The notes below the pieces were generated by a model that saw nothing but the letters and a program-made list of their open reading frames with translations, did not search any database and was not told the DNA's origin. A stretch of DNA of 64,000 nucleotides, taken from positions 85,009-149,008 of the forward strand of contig NZ_CABVOU010000031.1 of NCBI RefSeq assembly GCF_902500215.1, in the 5' to 3' direction. A program made the translations under genes and the position numbers. This document shows, piece by piece, positions 55,810-63,972 of the stretch. This DNA comes from Halomonas lysinitropha. Its GTDB lineage: Bacteria; Pseudomonadota; Gammaproteobacteria; Pseudomonadales; Halomonadaceae. The first letter of the stretch is position 1; every line of letters starts with the position of its first letter.

Positions 55810-56409
55810 ATGAGCAAGTCGATTGTGATAGGTTCCACCCTGGCCGTACTGGGGCTCGGCGGGCTGGCTTTTGGCGCCTTCCAGATCCAGGACCAGCAGC
55901 GTGGCCCCGAGTACGCCGAGATCACCAATGTCGAGACCCTGACGCGCACCGTGGAGACCCCTCGGGAGGTCTGCGAGCAAGTCGTCGTTGCGTCGCAGCA
56001 AGAGATACCGACGGGGCAGGGTGGCAGCCGTGACCCTCACCGCGTGGTGGGGACTGCCGCCGGGGCCATCGTCGGCGGCCTGCTGGGCAACCAGGTCGGC
56101 GGCGGCAGCGGCAAGAAGATCGCCACCCTGGCCGGTGCCATCGGCGGCGGCCTGGCCGGCCGCGAGGTCCAGGAGCGCGTGGAGGCACGCCAGCATGCCG
56201 AGGCGGGACAGTCCCGTCCGGCGACGACCACGCGTGAGGAGTGCCGCACCGTGGTCGACACCCATCAGGAAACCGAGGGCTATGAGGTTTCCTGGCGCCA
56301 CGGCGAGACGGTCGAGACCAGCCGCCTGGATAACCCACCCCAGCGCGACCGCGTGCTGCTCGAGGAGGGGCGCCCGCAGTGGGATGCCGTTTCCTCGCAG
56401 GAGGGCTGA
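55810..56409 (+). CDS. Glycine-zipper 2TM-domain envelope protein
   Basis: 199 residues. A single N-terminal hydrophobic segment (about 5-25) acts as signal or anchor. A glycine zipper follows at about 77-120 (VGTAAGAIVGGLLGNQVGGG, AGAIGGGLAGREVQE). The flanking regions carry one Cys each (EVCEQV, EECRTV), which could form a disulfide in the periplasm. The C-terminus YEVSWRHGETVETSRLDNPP is typical of the SlyB/UmoD-like group. AGGAGGTGACAG precedes the ATG. The role is probably in the outer membrane or envelope, but no specific function is known. Confidence 0.82.
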   Translation: MSKSIVIGSTLAVLGLGGLAFGAFQIQDQQRGPEYAEITNVETLTRTVETPREVCEQVVVASQQEIPTGQGGSRDPHRVVGTAAGAIVGGLLGNQVGGGSGKKIATLAGAIGGGLAGREVQERVEARQHAEAGQSRPATTTREECRTVVDTHQETEGYEVSWRHGETVETSRLDNPPQRDRVLLEEGRPQWDAVSSQEG

Positions 56410-56430
56410 ACAAGCCACCGCTTCGTCATC

Positions 56431-56472
56431 AACGACAGCGCCCCGGCCACCACTGGTCGGGGCGCTGTCGTT
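56431..56472. terminator. Bidirectional terminator between the glycine-zipper gene and puuA-like gene
   Basis: A 15-bp perfect stem (AACGACAGCGCCCCG / CGGGGCGCTGTCGTT), extended inward by GCC/GGT with loop ACCACT. It sits between convergent genes, 21 bases after one stop and 18 bases after the other. Confidence 0.82.
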
Positions 56473-56490
56473 GCGGAGGCCTGCAATCGC

Positions 56491-57867
56491 TTAGACATGG
56501 CGCAGGTACCAGTCGTACTCGAGCTTGCTGACCGCCTGCATGGCCTGGTCGCGCTCGGCACGGCGGTTGGCCAGGTAGACCGCGAGGAAATCTTCTCCCA
56601 GCGCCTCGGCCAGGGGCTCGCTCTGCTCCAGCAGGTCCAGGGCCTGTCGCCAGCTGTTGGTTAGGCTGGGTGTGGCCTGATCATAGGCGTTACCGCTGAT
56701 GGCCGGCGGCGGTGTCAATTGATGTCGTAGGCCGTGGTCGATGGCGCCGAGCAGAGTGGCCAGCAGCAGGTAGGGATTGGTGTCGGCGCCGGCCACGCGA
56801 TGCTCGATGCGTCGCGCCGCATGGGGTCCGGAGGGGATGCGTAGCGCCACCGAGCGGTTGTCGTAGCCCCAGGTTGGGGCCATGGGCACATAGAAACCGG
56901 CCTGGAAGCGGCGGAAGGAGTTGAGATTGGGCGCAAAGAGCGCCATGGAGGCCGGCATCAGCTCGAGCAGCCCAGCTACGGCGCGATGCAACAGTGGCGT
57001 GCCCAGCGGCGCGCCATCCTCGGCTGCGAAGACGTTGTTGCCGGTATCGTCGAGGAGGCTGATATGCACATGGGTACCGTTGCCGGCCTCCTGGCCATAC
57101 GGCTTGGCCATGAAGGTGGCCTCGAAGCCGTGACGCAGCGCCACGCCCTTGATCAGGCGCTTGAGCAGTACCGCGCTGTCGCAGGCCGCCAGGGCATCGG
57201 GGCAGTGGAGCAGGTTGATCTCGAACTGTCCCGGGGCACACTCCTTGAGGGCGGTGTCCAGCGGCAGCTGCTGGATCCGGGCGGCGGCATGGATCTCCTC
57301 GAGCAGATCGGCGTATTCGTCGAGTTCGTTGATCGAGTAGAGCTGGCTCTGGGCGGCGCGTTCGCCGGTTGCCGGCGAGCAGGGCGGCTGGACCATGCCC
57401 AGATCGTCGCGGTGGCGATCGACCAGACTGAATTCCATCTCCACGGCCACCACCGGCGTCAGTCCGGCGCGGCGGAAGCGCTCCAGCACCCGGTCGAGCA
57501 CCTGGCGCGGGTCGGCGAAGAAGGGCATCCCGTCGGCTTCGGTCATGGTCATCAGCAGCTGCGCCTGGTGGGCGTCGCGCAGCCAGGGGCTCGGCATCAG
57601 AGTTCCTGCTACCGGGCGGCAGACCCGGTCGCTGTCGCCGCTCGAGAGGCCCAGGCCGGTGGCCTCGATGGTGTTGCCCAGGATGTCCAGGGCGAACACC
57701 GAAGCGGGCAGGTTGACCCCGTCGCAGAAGGCCTTCTCGAGGTTGTCGCGGGGAATGCGTTTGCCGCGCAGCACGCCGTTCAGGTCGCTGATCAGCAGGT
57801 CGACGCTGTCGATGTCCGGATGGCGGTCGAGGAAGTTGCGGGCTTCATCGGCTGGCAAGGAGGGCAT
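56491..57867 (-). CDS. puuA: Gamma-glutamylputrescine synthetase, PuuA-like, second ligase
   Basis: 458 residues, GS family. Motifs are VDLLISDLNGVLRGKRIPRD (about 22), AVEMEFSLVDRHRDD, GTHVHISLLDDTGNN, TWGYDNRSVALRIPSG and EHRVAGADTNPYLLLATL. It is divergent from puuD with 256 bases between, forming a complete gamma-glutamyl route with puuD, a SpuC-like aminotransferase and puuC. It differs from the ligase at 36702, which lies with the transporter, so the two may act on different polyamines. The start has only a weak AGG upstream. Confidence 0.9.
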   Translation of the reverse strand: MPSLPADEARNFLDRHPDIDSVDLLISDLNGVLRGKRIPRDNLEKAFCDGVNLPASVFALDILGNTIEATGLGLSSGDSDRVCRPVAGTLMPSPWLRDAHQAQLLMTMTEADGMPFFADPRQVLDRVLERFRRAGLTPVVAVEMEFSLVDRHRDDLGMVQPPCSPATGERAAQSQLYSINELDEYADLLEEIHAAARIQQLPLDTALKECAPGQFEINLLHCPDALAACDSAVLLKRLIKGVALRHGFEATFMAKPYGQEAGNGTHVHISLLDDTGNNVFAAEDGAPLGTPLLHRAVAGLLELMPASMALFAPNLNSFRRFQAGFYVPMAPTWGYDNRSVALRIPSGPHAARRIEHRVAGADTNPYLLLATLLGAIDHGLRHQLTPPPAISGNAYDQATPSLTNSWRQALDLLEQSEPLAEALGEDFLAVYLANRRAERDQAMQAVSKLEYDWYLRHV

Positions 57868-57907
57868 GGGCCACCTGTCGGCTTGAGGTCATGGTTCGAT
57901 GGCTGTC

Positions 57908-57936
57908 ATCTTTGAAGTCCAAGCCAGTGTTGTCAA
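57908..57936 (-). promoter_or_regulatory. Candidate promoter for the puuA-like gene
   Basis: On the minus strand TTGACA (57936-57931), a 17-base spacer and AAAGAT (57913-57908). The -35 is perfect and the -10 poor, so activation or another element is possible. Confidence 0.4.
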
Positions 57937-58051
57937 ATCTTTTACGCATGCCAGCGGAAGTTGAGGGTCGCTGCATCATCTAAATACCTATTAAATATAC
58001 TAATAACAGTGTCTTGCATATCATCAGCGCTGGCGGGGCATGATCAGGGCT

Positions 58052-58080
58052 TGGCAAGCTTAATCAACGACGATATGTTG
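58052..58080 (+). promoter_or_regulatory. Candidate promoter of the puuD operon
   Basis: TTGGCA (58052-58057), a 17-base spacer and TATGTT (58075-58080), 43 bases before the puuD ATG. An A/T-rich stretch upstream (57979-58010) may hold an operator or UP element. Confidence 0.5.
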
Positions 58081-58123
58081 AGCCAAACATAACGATCATC
58101 ATGCGTGTTTCGAGGAGACCGCC

Positions 58124-58891
58124 ATGCGCACTCGACCCCTGGTAGGCGTGATTGCCTGCCGCCGTGAGGTGGAAGGTCACCCCGCGCACATGGTCGCCGA
58201 CAAGTACCTGGCGGCTCTGCACGACCACGGCCTGGCGCCGGTGATCCTGCCCGTATGGGAAGACGCCGTGGAGAGCGAGCTGCTGGCGTCGCTCGACGGC
58301 CTGCTGCTCACCGGCAGCTACAGCAACGTCGAGCCTCGGCGTTACGGCGCCGACCGTGCGCAGGAAAACACTCGGGATGACCCCCATCGCGATGCCGCGG
58401 CTCTGGGCTGGATTCCCGCCGCGCTGGACCTGGGGTTGCCACTGCTGGGTATCTGTCGCGGCTTCCAGGAGCTCAACGTGGCCTTCGGCGGCACCCTCTA
58501 TCAGGCCCTGCAGCAGATACCCGGCCGGCTCGACCATCGCGAGCCCGAGGGCGATCGTGAGACGAAATATGCCCCGGCCCACGACATCGCCATCGTGCCG
58601 GGTGGACCCCTCGCCGCGATCTTTCCCGAATCGGGGGCGCGTGTGAACTCCCTGCATCAGCAGGGCATCGCCGAGCTGGGGCCGGGACTCATTGCCGAGG
58701 CCGTGGCTCCGGACGGTCAGATCGAGGCGATCTCGGTTGCCGGTGCGCCTGGCTTCGCCCTGGCGGTGCAGTGGCACCCCGAGTGGAAGCCCCGCGAGCA
58801 TCCGCTCCATGACGCTCTGTTCCGGGCCTTTGCCGCGGCCAGCGAGGCCTATCGTGTCGCCCGCATCTCGCCACAACCCGTCGACGCCTGA
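58124..58891 (+). CDS. puuD: Gamma-glutamyl-gamma-aminobutyrate hydrolase PuuD
   Basis: 255 residues, class I glutamine amidotransferase-like hydrolase. The nucleophile is Cys111 in LLGICRGFQELNVAFGG, with His218 and Glu220 in QWHPEWKP. It releases GABA and glutamate from gamma-glutamyl-GABA, the last step of the Puu pathway. GAGGAG precedes the ATG. It is the first gene of the puuD-aminotransferase-puuC operon; the next start lies 28 bases after its stop. Confidence 0.94.
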   Translation: MRTRPLVGVIACRREVEGHPAHMVADKYLAALHDHGLAPVILPVWEDAVESELLASLDGLLLTGSYSNVEPRRYGADRAQENTRDDPHRDAAALGWIPAALDLGLPLLGICRGFQELNVAFGGTLYQALQQIPGRLDHREPEGDRETKYAPAHDIAIVPGGPLAAIFPESGARVNSLHQQGIAELGPGLIAEAVAPDGQIEAISVAGAPGFALAVQWHPEWKPREHPLHDALFRAFAAASEAYRVARISPQPVDA

Positions 58892-58919
58892 GGCCGTCGT
58901 CCCGACTCGGAGGAGCATC

Positions 58920-60314
58920 ATGCCGCATTCGCTTCAGGCACTGGATCGTGCCCACCACCTGCACCCCTTCACCGACTTCAAGGCATTGGGTGAGGAGGGT
59001 AGCCGCGTCATCGAGCGTGCCGAGGGGGTCTACATTCATGACGCCGAGGGCAACCGGATTCTCGATGGCATGGCCGGGCTGTGGTGCGTCAACCTCGGCT
59101 ACGGGCGCGAGGAGCTGGTAATGGCCGCCACCGAGCAGATGCGCCAGCTGCCCTTCTACAATACCTTCTTCAAGACCACGCACCCGCCGGTAGTGAAGCT
59201 GGCCGAGAAACTCTGTGCGCTGGCGCCGGCGCACCTCAACCACGTCTTCTTTACCGGCTCCGGCTCCGAGGCCAACGATACCGTGCTGCGCATGGTGCGC
59301 CGTTACTGGGCACTCAAGGGCAAGCCGGACAAGCAGTGGGTGATCGGCCGCGAGAACGGCTACCACGGCTCCACCGTGGCCGGCCTGAGCCTGGGCGGCA
59401 TGGCGCCGATGCACGACCAGGGTGGCCCTCGCGTCCCCGGCATCACCCATGTTCGCCAGCCCTGGTGGTTTGGCGAGGGGCGTCCCGAGGGCCAGGATCC
59501 CGAGGCCTTCGGCCGGCAGTGCGCGGCGGCCATCGAGGAGCGAATCCTGGCACTGGGTGAGGAGAAGGTCGCGGCCTTTATCGCCGAGCCGGTGCAGGGC
59601 GCCGGCGGTGCCATCATGCCGCCGGAGAGCTACTGGCCGGCGGTCAAGGCGGTGTTGGCGAAGTACGATATCCTGCTGGTGGTGGACGAGGTGATCTGCG
59701 GCTTCGGTCGCCTGGGCGAGTGGTTCGGCAGCGTCCACTATGATCTCGCCCCCGACCTGATGCCCATCGCCAAGGGGCTTTCCTCCGGCTACCTGCCGAT
59801 CGGCGGCGTGCTGGTCGGCGACCGGGTTGCCGACACCCTGATCGAGGAGGGCGGCGAGTTCTTCCACGGCTTCACCTACTCGGGTCACCCGGTCTGTGCC
59901 GCGGTAGCCCTGCGTAACCTGGAGATCATGGAGGCCGAAGGCGTGGTCGAGCGGGTCCGCGACGAACTGGGACCCTACCTGGCGCGTCGCTGGGCCACAC
60001 TCGCCGACCATCCTCTCGTCGGCGAGGCGCGCTCACTGGGGTTGATGGGGGCCCTGGAGATCATCGACCCGGTCAGCGGCGAGCGCTTCGACAAGGCCCT
60101 CGCCGCTGGCAACCTGTGCCGCGACATCAGCTTCCGCCATGGCCTGGTGATGCGCTCGGTGGGTGATACGATGATCATCGCCCCGCCCCTGGTGATCACC
60201 CGCGAACAGATCGATGACCTGGTGACCCTGGCCCGGGAGGCGCTGGACGAGACCGCTCGTTGCCTGGCGCCTAGGGTCGCCGATGAACCGCAACCCGAGG
60301 AGAGATCCGCATGA
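58920..60314 (+). CDS. spuC: Polyamine (putrescine)--pyruvate aminotransferase, SpuC-like
   Basis: 464 residues, class III PLP enzyme. HHLHPFTDFKALGEEGSRVI at the N-terminus is typical of SpuC/YgjG-related diamine aminotransferases. PLP Lys285 is in MPIAKGLSSGYLPIGG and Asp256-Glu257 in LVVDEVICGFG. GGAGGAG precedes the ATG. It would turn putrescine directly into 4-aminobutyraldehyde, giving a second route into GABA besides gamma-glutamylation. It overlaps puuC by four bases. Confidence 0.9.
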   Translation: MPHSLQALDRAHHLHPFTDFKALGEEGSRVIERAEGVYIHDAEGNRILDGMAGLWCVNLGYGREELVMAATEQMRQLPFYNTFFKTTHPPVVKLAEKLCALAPAHLNHVFFTGSGSEANDTVLRMVRRYWALKGKPDKQWVIGRENGYHGSTVAGLSLGGMAPMHDQGGPRVPGITHVRQPWWFGEGRPEGQDPEAFGRQCAAAIEERILALGEEKVAAFIAEPVQGAGGAIMPPESYWPAVKAVLAKYDILLVVDEVICGFGRLGEWFGSVHYDLAPDLMPIAKGLSSGYLPIGGVLVGDRVADTLIEEGGEFFHGFTYSGHPVCAAVALRNLEIMEAEGVVERVRDELGPYLARRWATLADHPLVGEARSLGLMGALEIIDPVSGERFDKALAAGNLCRDISFRHGLVMRSVGDTMIIAPPLVITREQIDDLVTLAREALDETARCLAPRVADEPQPEERSA

Positions 60315-61813
60315 GCCGTCCCGAACCCCCCAAGACGCTGACCGACTGGCAGGCCCTGGCTGCCGGCCTGACCCTCGAGTCGCGTGCCTTCATCGACGAT
60401 GCCTTCGTCGAGGCCGCCAGCGGCGAGACCTTCGAGACCCTCAACCCCGCTACCGGGGAGCGCCTGGCTCGGGTCGCCAGCTGCGACGCTGCTGACGCCG
60501 AGTTGGCGGTAGGCCATGCCCGGGCGGCCTTCGATGGCGGCGCCTGGTCGCGCCTGGCGCCTGGCAAGCGCAAGAAGGTGCTGCTGCACCTGGCCGACCT
60601 GATGGAGGCCAACAAGCACGAGCTGGCGCTACTCGACACCCTGGACATGGGCAAGCCGGTGAACAGCTCGCTGGGTGACATGGCGGGAGCCATCGGCTGC
60701 ATACGCTACCAGGCGGAGTGCATCGACAAGCTCTATGGCGAGGTGGCCCCTACCGGCGAAGACGCCCTGGCGCTGGTGCTGCGCGAGCCGCTGGGCGTGG
60801 TGGCCTCCATCGTGCCCTGGAACTTCCCGCTGATGATGACCGCCTGGAAGATCGCCCCGGCGCTGGCCGCCGGCAACAGCGTCATCCTCAAGCCTTCGGA
60901 GAAGTCGCCGCTCTCGGCCCTGCGCCTCGCTCAGCTGGCCAGGGAGGCGGGCCTTCCCCGCGGGGTCTTCCAGGTGCTGCCGGGCTTCGGTCACACCGTG
61001 GGCAAGGCCCTGGCGCTCTCCATGCAGGTGGACTGCCTCTCCTTCACCGGCTCCACCGCCACCGGCAAGCAGCTGATGCAGTATGCCGGCCAGTCCAACC
61101 TGAAGAAGCTCTACCTGGAGTGCGGCGGCAAGAGCCCCAACCTCGTCTTCGCCGACTGCAAGGATCTCGACCGCGTCGCCAAGCACGCGGCGGCGGCGAT
61201 CTTCCACAACCAGGGCGAGGTGTGCATCGCGGGTTCGCGCCTGTTGGTGGAGAACTCGATCCGCGAGGCCTTTGTCGAGAAGGTGCTGGCCGCCGCCGAG
61301 AGGATGCAGCCCGGTGATCCGCTCGACCCCGAGAGCTTCATGGGGGCGATCGTCGACGAGACGCAGCACCGCCGCATTCTCGACTACATTCGCCGCGGGG
61401 TGGAGGAGGGTGCCCGACTGAGAGTGGGAGGGGAGGCGCTCGACTCCCCCGGACTCTTTATCACCCCGACGGTGTTCGATGGCGTCACGCCGCAGATGGC
61501 CATCGGCCGGGAGGAGATCTTCGGCCCGGTGCTCGCGGTGTTCGGCTTCGACAGCGAGGAAGAGGCCATCGCCATGGCCAACGACAGCGACTATGGCCTC
61601 GCTGCCGGGCTCTGGAGCCAGGACATCGACCGCATCATGCGCGTGACCCGTCGGCTGGCCTCTGGGCAGGTATTCGTCAACAACTGGGCCGGCGGTGACC
61701 AGACCATGCCCTTCGGCGGGGTCAAGCAGTCCGGCAACGGCCGTGACAAGTCCCATCACTCCCTGGAGGAGTACTCCGACCTCAAGAGCGTCTGGATGTC
61801 GCTTGCTACCTGA
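60311..61813 (+). CDS. puuC: Gamma-glutamyl-gamma-aminobutyraldehyde dehydrogenase PuuC
   Basis: 500 residues. Asn171 (IVPWNFPLMM), Glu270 (LYLECGGKSP) and catalytic Cys305 (NQGEVCIAGSR) are present. LTDWQALAAGLTLESRAFID at the N-terminus is a PuuC/AldH feature. It oxidises gamma-glutamyl-aminobutyraldehyde or 4-aminobutyraldehyde, the products of PuuB and the SpuC-like enzyme. The start overlaps the upstream stop (ATGA). A strong terminator follows. Confidence 0.93.
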   Translation: MSRPEPPKTLTDWQALAAGLTLESRAFIDDAFVEAASGETFETLNPATGERLARVASCDAADAELAVGHARAAFDGGAWSRLAPGKRKKVLLHLADLMEANKHELALLDTLDMGKPVNSSLGDMAGAIGCIRYQAECIDKLYGEVAPTGEDALALVLREPLGVVASIVPWNFPLMMTAWKIAPALAAGNSVILKPSEKSPLSALRLAQLAREAGLPRGVFQVLPGFGHTVGKALALSMQVDCLSFTGSTATGKQLMQYAGQSNLKKLYLECGGKSPNLVFADCKDLDRVAKHAAAAIFHNQGEVCIAGSRLLVENSIREAFVEKVLAAAERMQPGDPLDPESFMGAIVDETQHRRILDYIRRGVEEGARLRVGGEALDSPGLFITPTVFDGVTPQMAIGREEIFGPVLAVFGFDSEEEAIAMANDSDYGLAAGLWSQDIDRIMRVTRRLASGQVFVNNWAGGDQTMPFGGVKQSGNGRDKSHHSLEEYSDLKSVWMSLAT

Positions 61814-61839
61814 CCCGGGTGCGTCCCCTCGGATACGAT

Positions 61840-61874
61840 GAGGCCGCTGCGGCAAGCAGCGGCCTCGTTTGTTT
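61840..61874 (+). terminator. Rho-independent terminator of the puuD operon
   Basis: GAGGCCGCTGC-GGCAA-GCAGCGGCCTC, an 11-bp perfect stem, followed by GTTTGTTT, 27 bases after the puuC stop. Confidence 0.9.
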
Positions 61875-61969
61875 CATGTACGATATTTAAGTCCTGTACA
61901 ACTGTTGCATAGCCTTTTCCCGCCGAGGCGAGTAACCTGCAGGGACGTTTTCCCCCAGGAGCCTGGATC

Positions 61970-62137
61970 ATGTTCGGATTTCTCAAGAGTGATCCCACCA
62001 AGAAGCTGCAGAAGGCCTACGAGCAGAAGCTCGAACAGGCCATGCTGGCTGCCCGCAACGGCGACATGCGCGCCAACGCCACGCTGACCGAGGAGGCGGA
62101 GGCGCTGCTCGAGGAGATCGAGAAGCTAAAGAAGTGA
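61970..62137 (+). CDS. Small DUF6435-like (Lacal_2735 family) protein
   Basis: 55 residues: MFGFLKSDPTKKLQKAYEQK, then EQAMLAARNGDMRANATLTE, ending in EEIEKLKK. It matches the Lacal_2735/DUF6435 pattern of a short MFG-F-K-DP-KKL start followed by one long, charged, coiled-coil-prone helix pair. AGGAG lies nine bases before the ATG, and it has its own space after the puuC terminator. It should be cytosolic. No function is known. The stop is two bases from the end of the helicase remnant on the other strand. Confidence 0.82.
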   Translation: MFGFLKSDPTKKLQKAYEQKLEQAMLAARNGDMRANATLTEEAEALLEEIEKLKK

Positions 62138-62139
62138 GC

Positions 62140-62370
62140 CTAAGTGGCTGACAGCATGTCATCCATGAACTCTGAGGGTTCGTCACCGCTGGTGACCAGA
62201 AGGTGGTCTCTAGCCCGGGTGCAGGCCACGTAGAGGAGATGCCTCTCGGTGTTATAGACCTCTTCCAGGTCGGCACTATCGGATACCAATTCGATCCGTT
62301 GCTGTGATTGCAGGATGTCGTCATCGCAGGCCATCAAGGCTATGGGTAGGAACTCGAGGCCCTTTAGGGT
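62140..62370 (-). pseudogene. UvrD/PcrA-type helicase C-terminal remnant
   Basis: The minus-strand frame ending at 62140 encodes LKGLEFLPIALMACDDD and, further on, NTERHLLYVACTRARDHLL. These are helicase motifs V (normally H-x-x-K-GLEF) and VI (VA-x-TRAR) at the end of an SF1 helicase. Upstream of LKGLEF (about 62370) the frame continues to 62601 but shows no helicase sequence and runs antisense into the DUF1326 gene. The ATPase part is missing, so this is a 3' fragment left by deletion or rearrangement. The parent helicase could also be a larger UvrD-like protein of a mobile element. Confidence 0.75.
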
Positions 62371-62521
62371 TGGGCAACTTCCCATGCCTCCATGGCCGGC
62401 TTTGTTGTGTCTACACTGCATGGGACAGGGAGAAAGTTGGTCTGCTCCCGGAAGGAGCCTCCACCGGCCGGTGACCGATCCGGCTACCGGTCGTTGCCCA
62501 ACAACGCAGGAGGATTCCATC

Positions 62522-63154
62522 ATGTCTCGCCAAGACTGGCGTCTCGAAGGAGACTGGCTCAAGAACTGCAACTGTGCTTTTGGCTGCCCCTGCGACTTCA
62601 TGGCGCCGCCTACCCAGGGGGAGTGTCAGGGCTTCCTGGGCATGCGCATCACCTCCGGCCACTTCGCCGAGACTCGTCTCGATGGCCTGAGTTTCTTCAT
62701 CGTGGTGAAGTTTCCCGGGCCATTGCACGAGGGTGGCGGGGATGCCCAGCCGCTGATCGACGAGCGTGCCACCCCCGAGCAGCGTGAGGCGCTGTTTGCG
62801 ATCCTTTCCGGGGAGCACTCCGATGAGGGGACGCTCTTCCATATCTTTAGCCTGATCGTGGCGAGGCTGCACGACCCCCTCAGTGCGCCGATCGAGTTCG
62901 AGTTTGACCTGCCGGCACGCACGGCGTACCTCGAAATGCCCGGCATCCTGAACTCGCGGGTGGTACCGATTCGCAATCCGGTGAGCGATGAAACGCATCG
63001 TATCCGGGTCGTGATGCCGGCGGGTTTCGAGCATCACGAGGGCGAGGTGGCGGCGGCCGACATCGACTGTGCCGGCGACCTGGCCTTTAGCACCCGAGGA
63101 TCGCACAGCACCCTGGCCCATGTGGTGCAGACGCCGCAGGGGGTCGCTGCCTAG
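62522..63154 (+). CDS. DUF1326 domain-containing protein
   Basis: 210 residues from 62522, with AGGAGGATT before the ATG. The N-terminus carries a dense Cys cluster (KNCNCAFGCPCDFM, about residues 14-27), suggesting metal binding or redox activity. No signal peptide or membrane segment is seen, so it should be cytosolic. The next gene is a DUF2182 membrane protein 38 bases downstream. I recall these two families as frequent neighbours. The biochemical role is unknown. Confidence 0.85.
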   Translation: MSRQDWRLEGDWLKNCNCAFGCPCDFMAPPTQGECQGFLGMRITSGHFAETRLDGLSFFIVVKFPGPLHEGGGDAQPLIDERATPEQREALFAILSGEHSDEGTLFHIFSLIVARLHDPLSAPIEFEFDLPARTAYLEMPGILNSRVVPIRNPVSDETHRIRVVMPAGFEHHEGEVAAADIDCAGDLAFSTRGSHSTLAHVVQTPQGVAA

Positions 63155-63192
63155 TCTTTGATTCCTCGCCCTTGTCGAGGGGGTCGGATGAT

Positions 63193-63972
63193 ATGGAGAC
63201 CAGTTCGCTGGAGCGGTTGCTGCAACACGATCGGCGCTGGGTCCTCGGGGGGCTGGGCCTGGTCACCGTCCTTTGTTGGGGCTACCTGATCGCCGAGGCG
63301 GCACTGATGGCGCGCGGCGAGACCCTGCTGATGCCCATGGCGAGAGGGGGCTGGTCGCCCCTCGAGGCGGGGCTGATGCTGCTGATGTGGGGGCTGATGA
63401 TGGCGGCGATGATGCTGCCGAGTGCCGCCCCCATGATTCTGCTCCATGCGACGATGACCCGGCGGAGGCGCGCCCGCGGAGAGCCGGCCGCGGCCACGGG
63501 CAGCTTCGCGGCCGGCTATCTGGCCGTCTGGACGCTGTTCAGCCTGGTGGCGGTGCTGCTGCAGTCTGGCCTGCAGCGGGCGGCGTTGCTGTCGCCGATG
63601 CTGGCGCTGACCAGTCAGGGGATGGCGGGGCTGGTGTTGATCGGTGCGGGACTCTATCAGTGCTCACCAGTCAAGAACGCCTGCCTGCGCCACTGTCGCT
63701 CTCCGCTGGATTTCATGTTGACAGAGTGGCGTGAGGGCAGTCGGGGCGCCTTCACCATGGGCCTGCGCCATGGAGCCTACTGCGTCGGTTGCTGCTGGGT
63801 GCTGATGCTGCTGCTGTTCGTGGGGGGCGTGATGAGCCTGGCCTGGATCGCCGGGCTGGCCCTCTGGGTGCTGGTGGAGAAACTGGCCCCCGCTGGCCAC
63901 TGGCTGGGACGCGCCCTGGGAGGCGTGCTGGTGGCCTGGGGCGGGGTGACCCTGTGGTCGGCGCTGGGGTGA
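63193..63972 (+). CDS. DUF2182 membrane protein (predicted metal-binding)
   Basis: 259 residues with about six or seven hydrophobic segments (LLMWGLMMAAMMLPSAAPMI is a family hallmark). Cys/His-rich stretches lie near residue 157 (YQCSPVKNACLRHCRSP) and residue 192 (HGAYCVGCCWVLM), the expected metal-binding elements. The ATG at 63193 has GAGGGGG upstream; a TTG 21 bases earlier is unlikely. It is probably cotranscribed with the DUF1326 gene. Function is unknown. Confidence 0.87.
   Translation: METSSLERLLQHDRRWVLGGLGLVTVLCWGYLIAEAALMARGETLLMPMARGGWSPLEAGLMLLMWGLMMAAMMLPSAAPMILLHATMTRRRRARGEPAAATGSFAAGYLAVWTLFSLVAVLLQSGLQRAALLSPMLALTSQGMAGLVLIGAGLYQCSPVKNACLRHCRSPLDFMLTEWREGSRGAFTMGLRHGAYCVGCCWVLMLLLFVGGVMSLAWIAGLALWVLVEKLAPAGHWLGRALGGVLVAWGGVTLWSALG

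Noticed and set aside
62376..62601. Upstream part of the minus-strand frame as a complete helicase-related protein
   Set aside because: No helicase motif is found here, and the part before 62522 is antisense to DUF1326.
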